From: Desulfitobacterium sp.
Lineage (GTDB): Bacteria > Bacillota > Desulfitobacteriia > Desulfitobacteriales > Desulfitobacteriaceae
DNA: 8,381 nucleotides
Assembly (NCBI GenBank): GCA_012799495.1
Contig: JAAZLD010000344.1
Location: 1-8,381, forward strand
Reading direction: 5' to 3'
Below the pieces are notes generated by a model. That model searched no databases. It had not been told where the DNA came from and was given only the letters and a program-made list of their open reading frames with translations. The first letter of the stretch is position 1. Each line of letters begins with the position of its first letter. This document shows positions 4,989-8,381 of this stretch, piece by piece. The translations under genes and the position numbers were made by a program.

Positions 4989-7730
4989 ATGCGGCAGCGA
5001 GCGTGGCATGTTTTGCCTTGGCTGGATGTGGCAAAATATTTAGGAGTTAATCCAGGCAAGGGACTTAGTCTCAAGGAAGTAAATCGCCGCCTTAGTGAGG
5101 TGGGAAAGAATATCCTGGAGACAAAAAAGGGTGTGCATCCAGTATTTCTCTTTTTAGGCCAATTTAGAGATTTTATGGTTTTGGTTTTGTTGGCAGCTAC
5201 AATTATATCCGCCTTAATGGGGGAAATCGCCGATGCTATTACTATTATGGCAATTCTCATACTTAATGCTATTTTGGGTTTTATTCAAGAATACCGGGCG
5301 GAAAAATCTATGGAATCTTTAAAAACTCTTACTGCACCAGAAGCCCGAGTGTTGCGAGATGGGGTAGAGGTACGGATCCCTGCAGCTGACCTTGTGCCTG
5401 GAGATATAGTTTTAATGGAAGCAGGAGATAGAATTCCGGCGGATATTCGCTGGATTCAGGCTGTTAATGTGGAAGTGGAGGAATCAGCTTTAACTGGAGA
5501 GTCTCATCCCGTTCCTAAAAGAATTGGGGAGCTAAATGATGAGCTAACCCCGATGGCTGATCGGGTGAATATGGGATATATGGGTACTTCCTTGGTTAAT
5601 GGTCGAGGAGCGGGAGTTGTAGTTGCTACTGGGATGGATACAGAAATGGGAATCATCGCCAGTATGATCCAGAGTGTAGAAGGAGAAGAAACACCTCTAC
5701 AAAAGCGCTTAGATCAGCTGGGGAAATACTTAGTTATGATTAGCCTGATTGTGTGTGGTTTGGTAGTTGTAACGGGGATTATTCGGGGTGAAGGGATCTA
5801 TAAGATGTTTCTGGCGGGAGTGTCTTTAGCTGTTGCAGCTATTCCCGAAGGATTACCAGCCATTGTCACTGTAGCCTTAGCTATTGGAGTTCAGCGGATG
5901 GTGAGGCGTAATGCCATTGTCCGGAAACTTCCTGCTGTAGAAACTTTGGGATGTGCCACAGTGGTTTGTTCAGATAAAACTGGAACCCTTACCCAAAATG
6001 AAATGACTGTTCGTCAAATCTATGTGGATCGTAAAATGGTAGCTGTTACAGGCCAAGGGTATGATCCCAAAGGGGAATTCCTTGGCGCGGATCCTGTTAA
6101 AGAAAAAGGCCCTCTTCAGGAAGCTTTAAAAGTCGCTGCTTTATGTAATAATTCTTCTCTTACCCGGAAAGGAATGCAAGTGGCAGGGTTATTTCGTTCG
6201 GGTAAGGAATCCTTTTGGGGAATTGAGGGGGATCCTACTGAAGGTGCACTCCTAGTAGCGGCGGCAAAGGGAGGTATATGGCGGGAGACCTTAGAGAGAA
6301 AAGAAGAGCGGATCGGTGAAATACCTTTTGACTCGGAACGAAAGAGGATGAGCGTAGTTTACCAAGGAAAACGGGGAAAAATAGCTTATGTAAAAGGTGC
6401 TCCCGATGAAATTCTCAAGCGCTGTAAGAGTGAACTCACTTCCGATGGAATTGTGGAGTTAAGCGAAATTCGCCGTCGAGGGATAATGAAGGCAAACGAT
6501 GAATTGGCTAAAAAGGCTTTAAGAGTTCTAGCTTTAGCTCAAAAACCCCTTAGAAATAACGAAGGGGAAAGGGAGGAAAATATTGAAAATGAGTTAGTCT
6601 TTGTTGGGTTGATGGGCATGATCGATCCTCCAAGGCCTAGTGCGGCCAAAGCTATCAAAGTTTGCCGTAAAGCCGGGATTAAACCGGTGATGATTACAGG
6701 GGATCATCGTTTAACTGCTGAGGCGGTAGCTCGGGAGTTGGGAATTCTAAGAAGTGGAGATAAGGAAGTTGTAACAGGGGCGGAGCTGTCTCAGATGAGT
6801 GATGAGGAATTAGCTGGCCAAGTAATGAATATTTCCGTCTATGCTCGGGTCACTCCAAAAGATAAATTGAGGATTGTTCGGGCTTTAAAGAAAAATAATC
6901 AAGTTGTAGCTATGACGGGAGATGGAGTCAATGACGCTCCAGCAGTCAAAGAGGCAGATATAGGGATATCCATGGGCAAAACGGGAACGGATGTAACGAA
7001 AGAAGCTTCTGCCATGGTTTTAGCCGATGATAATTTTGCTACAATAGTAGCTGCCGTGGAAGAAGGCCGTGGGATCTATGATAATATTCGTAAATTCATT
7101 CGTTACCTTTTATCCTGTAATATTGGGGAAGTACTAACAATGTTTTTAGCTGTCTTACTTGGTTTGCCTTTGCCCTTGCTAGCTATTCAGATCCTATGGG
7201 TTAACCTGGTGACAGATGGTTTACCAGCTATGGCCTTAGGTGTTGATGGGGCAGATAAGGATATAATGAATCGCAAACCCCGTGATCCTAGAGAAAGTAT
7301 TTTTGCTAGGGGGTTAGCCCAAAAAATCCTTATTCGAGGCACAATGATCGGATTTGGAACATTACTCGTATTTGTAGTGGCCCTATTTATGGGGGTAGAT
7401 ATGTTAGCAGCCCGGACCATGGCATTTACGACTTTAGTCTTTTCCCAATTATTCCATGTTTTCGATTGTAAATCAGAGACACGGGGAATTTTCGAAGTGG
7501 GGATTTTCTCTAATCCTTATTTGGTAGCAGCTGTAGCTGGCTCTACTTTGATGCAGTTAAGTGTTATTTATTACCCACCCTTACAAGCAATCTTTAAGAC
7601 TACTGGGTTAATAGGTTGGCAATGGGGGTTGATTCTTTTAGTTGCTGGTGGTCCAACTATCCTTATTGGTTTATATAGACTCCTTCGTAAAGCCTTAAGA
7701 GGAAATGGAGTCATGGTCAGCGGCAAGTAA
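4989..7730 (+). CDS. P-type IIA calcium-transporting ATPase (SERCA/YloB type)
   Basis: Uses ATP to export Ca2+ across the cytoplasmic membrane through a phospho-aspartate intermediate. The product is 913 residues. In order: an N-terminal cation-ATPase domain (HVLPWLDVAKYLGV...GLSLKEV), spans M1-M2 at about 55-100, the actuator domain with TGES at 169-172, M3-M4 with PEGLP at 286-290, the phosphorylation site DKTGTLT with Asp329, the nucleotide domain with KGAPD at 469-473, TGDH at 570-573 and the hinge TGDGVNDAP at 643-651, then spans M5-M10. Ca2+ ligands matching SERCA are present: Glu287, Asn711, Glu714, Asn739, Thr742 and Asp743. In M8 the position of SERCA Glu908 appears to be Gln820 (FSQLFHVFDCKSE). 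The ATG at 4989 follows AAAGGAGG (4971-4978) at 10 bases; the upstream in-frame TTG at 4956 has no such site. It diverges from rqcH and a hairpin terminator follows. Mn2+ transport is a possible alternative. Confidence 0.94.
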   Translation: MRQRAWHVLPWLDVAKYLGVNPGKGLSLKEVNRRLSEVGKNILETKKGVHPVFLFLGQFRDFMVLVLLAATIISALMGEIADAITIMAILILNAILGFIQEYRAEKSMESLKTLTAPEARVLRDGVEVRIPAADLVPGDIVLMEAGDRIPADIRWIQAVNVEVEESALTGESHPVPKRIGELNDELTPMADRVNMGYMGTSLVNGRGAGVVVATGMDTEMGIIASMIQSVEGEETPLQKRLDQLGKYLVMISLIVCGLVVVTGIIRGEGIYKMFLAGVSLAVAAIPEGLPAIVTVALAIGVQRMVRRNAIVRKLPAVETLGCATVVCSDKTGTLTQNEMTVRQIYVDRKMVAVTGQGYDPKGEFLGADPVKEKGPLQEALKVAALCNNSSLTRKGMQVAGLFRSGKESFWGIEGDPTEGALLVAAAKGGIWRETLERKEERIGEIPFDSERKRMSVVYQGKRGKIAYVKGAPDEILKRCKSELTSDGIVELSEIRRRGIMKANDELAKKALRVLALAQKPLRNNEGEREENIENELVFVGLMGMIDPPRPSAAKAIKVCRKAGIKPVMITGDHRLTAEAVARELGILRSGDKEVVTGAELSQMSDEELAGQVMNISVYARVTPKDKLRIVRALKKNNQVVAMTGDGVNDAPAVKEADIGISMGKTGTDVTKEASAMVLADDNFATIVAAVEEGRGIYDNIRKFIRYLLSCNIGEVLTMFLAVLLGLPLPLLAIQILWVNLVTDGLPAMALGVDGADKDIMNRKPRDPRESIFARGLAQKILIRGTMIGFGTLLVFVVALFMGVDMLAARTMAFTTLVFSQLFHVFDCKSETRGIFEVGIFSNPYLVAAVAGSTLMQLSVIYYPPLQAIFKTTGLIGWQWGLILLVAGGPTILIGLYRLLRKALRGNGVMVSGK

Positions 7731-7783
7731 ATAATTGGTAAGTAATTGTGGCAAAGGTTCAGGAGTGTCCTATCTCTCAGACA

Positions 7784-7814
7784 AAGAGAAGGTTCATATA
7801 CTGGACCTTTTCTT
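7784..7814 (+). terminator. Probable intrinsic terminator after the Ca2+-ATPase gene
   Basis: A 12-bp stem (7784-7795 with 7803-7814, two G-U pairs) closes a 7-base loop. Its right arm is T-rich (CCTTTTCTT) and runs into TATTAGC. It lies about 55 bases after the ATPase stop. The U-run is partly inside the stem, so strength is uncertain. Confidence 0.6.
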
Positions 7815-7842
7815 ATTAGCAAAGGATTTAATTATATTGTGC

Positions 7843-7889
7843 AGAATATATAAAAGAATAAGGGTTTTGGAGAATATATAGGGGAATAA
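7843..7889. repeat. Two imperfect direct repeats spaced 28 bp
   Basis: Copies at 7843-7861 and 7871-7889 share AGAATATATA, differ at three bases (AAA versus GGG), then share GAATAA. They lie in the AT-rich gap between the ATPase terminator and the promoter of the 62-residue protein. They could be operator half-sites, upstream AT-rich promoter elements, or a local duplication. AT-rich sequence makes chance similarity possible. Confidence 0.45.
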
Positions 7890-7935
7890 AGAGTACTTTG
7901 CTGTATAAAGAAAGGTTGATTGGGAAATTGGTATT

Positions 7936-7964
7936 TTGACAATTTTAGTATAAACTACTGTAAG
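7936..7964 (+). promoter_or_regulatory. Promoter candidate for the 62-residue membrane protein gene
   Basis: A perfect -35 TTGACA (7936-7941) is followed after 17 bp by TGTAAG (7959-7964), a 4-of-6 match to the -10 consensus. It sits 40 bases before the start codon and downstream of AT-rich sequence. A TATACT at 7977-7982 is an alternative -10 but has no good -35. Confidence 0.5.
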
Positions 7965-8004
7965 TGAGGATTAGGATATACTACGAAGTGAGGTGGGATC
8001 TACT

Positions 8005-8193
8005 GTGTCAGAAATAATATTAAGTTCTATTCTTTTGGATAACCTTGATACCCTAAAAATTGTCGTAGTAGGGTTATTCGTGATTTTTGCTATTACTTCT
8101 ATTGTCCGCAAAGTTTTCAAACTAGCTCTTATCTTTATTTTGATAGCTGTTTTTGCCTATTATGTTGTTCCACAATTATCAGCTTTTCTTTAA
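8005..8193 (+). CDS. Hypothetical 62-residue membrane protein with two spans
   Basis: I do not recognise this protein. It has a short N-terminal part (MSEIILSSILLDNLD), one hydrophobic helix at about 17-34, a short basic turn (VRKVFK, 34-39), and a second helix at about 40-57, so it is likely a helical hairpin with the basic turn in the cytoplasm and both ends outside. I chose the GTG at 8005 because GAGGTGGG at 7990-7997 sits 7 to 9 bases before it; the GTG at 7993 would lie inside that site. It has its own promoter candidate upstream and precedes dapF by 123 bp on the same strand, so it may share a transcript with dapF. No residues suggest an enzyme. Small membrane regulators, stress proteins or toxins have similar shape, but nothing here decides between them. 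Confidence 0.65.
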   Translation: MSEIILSSILLDNLDTLKIVVVGLFVIFAITSIVRKVFKLALIFILIAVFAYYVVPQLSAFL

Positions 8194-8205
8194 ATAAGGA
8201 AATCT

Positions 8206-8299
8206 TATATTCCGTGGATTTTATTTTCTAAGATTATACATATTCAATTAGGAATATATCTTAGGTTAAACTTCTGAAACATATCTTAAAAAACCTAAG
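8206..8299 (+). promoter_or_regulatory. Leader before dapF with competing inverted repeats
   Basis: Three complementary pairs overlap: 8206-8213 with 8251-8258 (8 bp), 8228-8234 with 8258-8264 (7 bp), and 8260-8267 with 8292-8299 (8 bp). The segment 8258-8267 can pair with either the upstream or the downstream arm but not both. The last arm ends about 5 bases before the AGGGGT ribosome site of dapF. This could be a switching leader, but the AT-rich composition makes short chance pairings likely and no known riboswitch class is recognised. Confidence 0.3.
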
Positions 8300-8316
8300 G
8301 GAATAGGGGTTTGTTT

Positions 8317-8381
8317 ATGGAATTTGTAAAAATGCATGGACTAGGTAACGATTTTATTATCTTGGACCAATTTCATCATCA
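8317..8381 (+). CDS. dapF: Diaminopimelate epimerase, N-terminal part (3' end outside window)
   Basis: Interconverts LL- and meso-diaminopimelate in the lysine pathway and supplies meso-DAP for peptidoglycan; cytoplasmic. Only 21 full codons are present. They read MEFVKMHGLGNDF followed by IILDQFHH, and the KMHGLGNDF block is the highly characteristic start of DapF, including the conserved asparagine that contacts substrate. The ATG at 8317 follows AGGGGT at 8305-8310 by 6 bases. The catalytic cysteines lie beyond the window. It follows the small membrane protein gene in the same direction after a structured AT-rich leader. Confidence 0.9.
   Translation, partial: MEFVKMHGLGNDFIILDQFHH

Noticed and set aside
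4864..5034. Upstream extension of the rqcH frame
   Set aside because: Family proteins start at the MALDG sequence. The extension has no ribosome site and overlaps the divergent ATPase gene and both promoters.
7187..7822. Two minus-strand open frames over the end of the ATPase gene
   Set aside because: They mirror the coding strand of a well-supported gene, have no domain and no ribosome site.

Overview
The window looks like a chromosomal segment of an anaerobic, respiring low-to-mid-GC Firmicute. A member of the Desulfitobacterium/Dehalobacter/Desulfosporosinus-type Clostridia is my best guess. This rests on strong AAAGGAG-type Shine-Dalgarno sites, the bacterial RqcH and Ca2+-ATPase types, a lysine/DAP gene, and a membrane-anchored multiheme cytochrome c next to a cytochrome b. 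The assignment is an inference; no marker gene here fixes the genus.

Layout. (1) Positions 1-1421: the end of a pyrimidine operon, with the 3' part of pyrF (OMP decarboxylase), then pyrE (orotate phosphoribosyltransferase), closed by a clear intrinsic terminator. The two genes are split by a compact, GC-richer element of about 296 bp with perfect 20-bp terminal inverted repeats. It looks like a non-autonomous MITE-type insertion that duplicated a TA, and the pyrF stop codon lies in its left end. (2) Positions 1565-3000: a tightly packed three-gene unit encoding a pentaheme cytochrome c with signal peptide and C-terminal membrane anchor, a four-helix cytochrome b, and a 37-residue single-span membrane protein. 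Together they look like a quinol/periplasm electron-transfer module with no catalytic subunit nearby. (3) Positions 2992-4863, minus strand: rqcH (NFACT/FbpA family, ribosome quality control), whose 3' end overlaps the small membrane protein tail to tail. (4) Positions 4989-7730: a P-type IIA Ca2+-ATPase, divergent from rqcH and followed by a hairpin terminator. (5) Positions 7731-8381: an AT-rich stretch with a 28-bp-spaced direct repeat and a promoter candidate, a 62-residue two-span membrane protein, a leader with competing inverted repeats, and the first codons of dapF (diaminopimelate epimerase).

The pyrF/pyrE pair works in UMP synthesis. The cytochrome unit probably moves electrons between the menaquinone pool and an external partner. 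RqcH rescues stalled 50S subunits by adding alanine tails. The ATPase exports Ca2+. DapF supplies meso-DAP for peptidoglycan and lysine. Apart from the cytochrome unit the genes are housekeeping. The points most worth checking are the insertion element, the three-gene cytochrome unit with its tiny third member, and the dapF leader.
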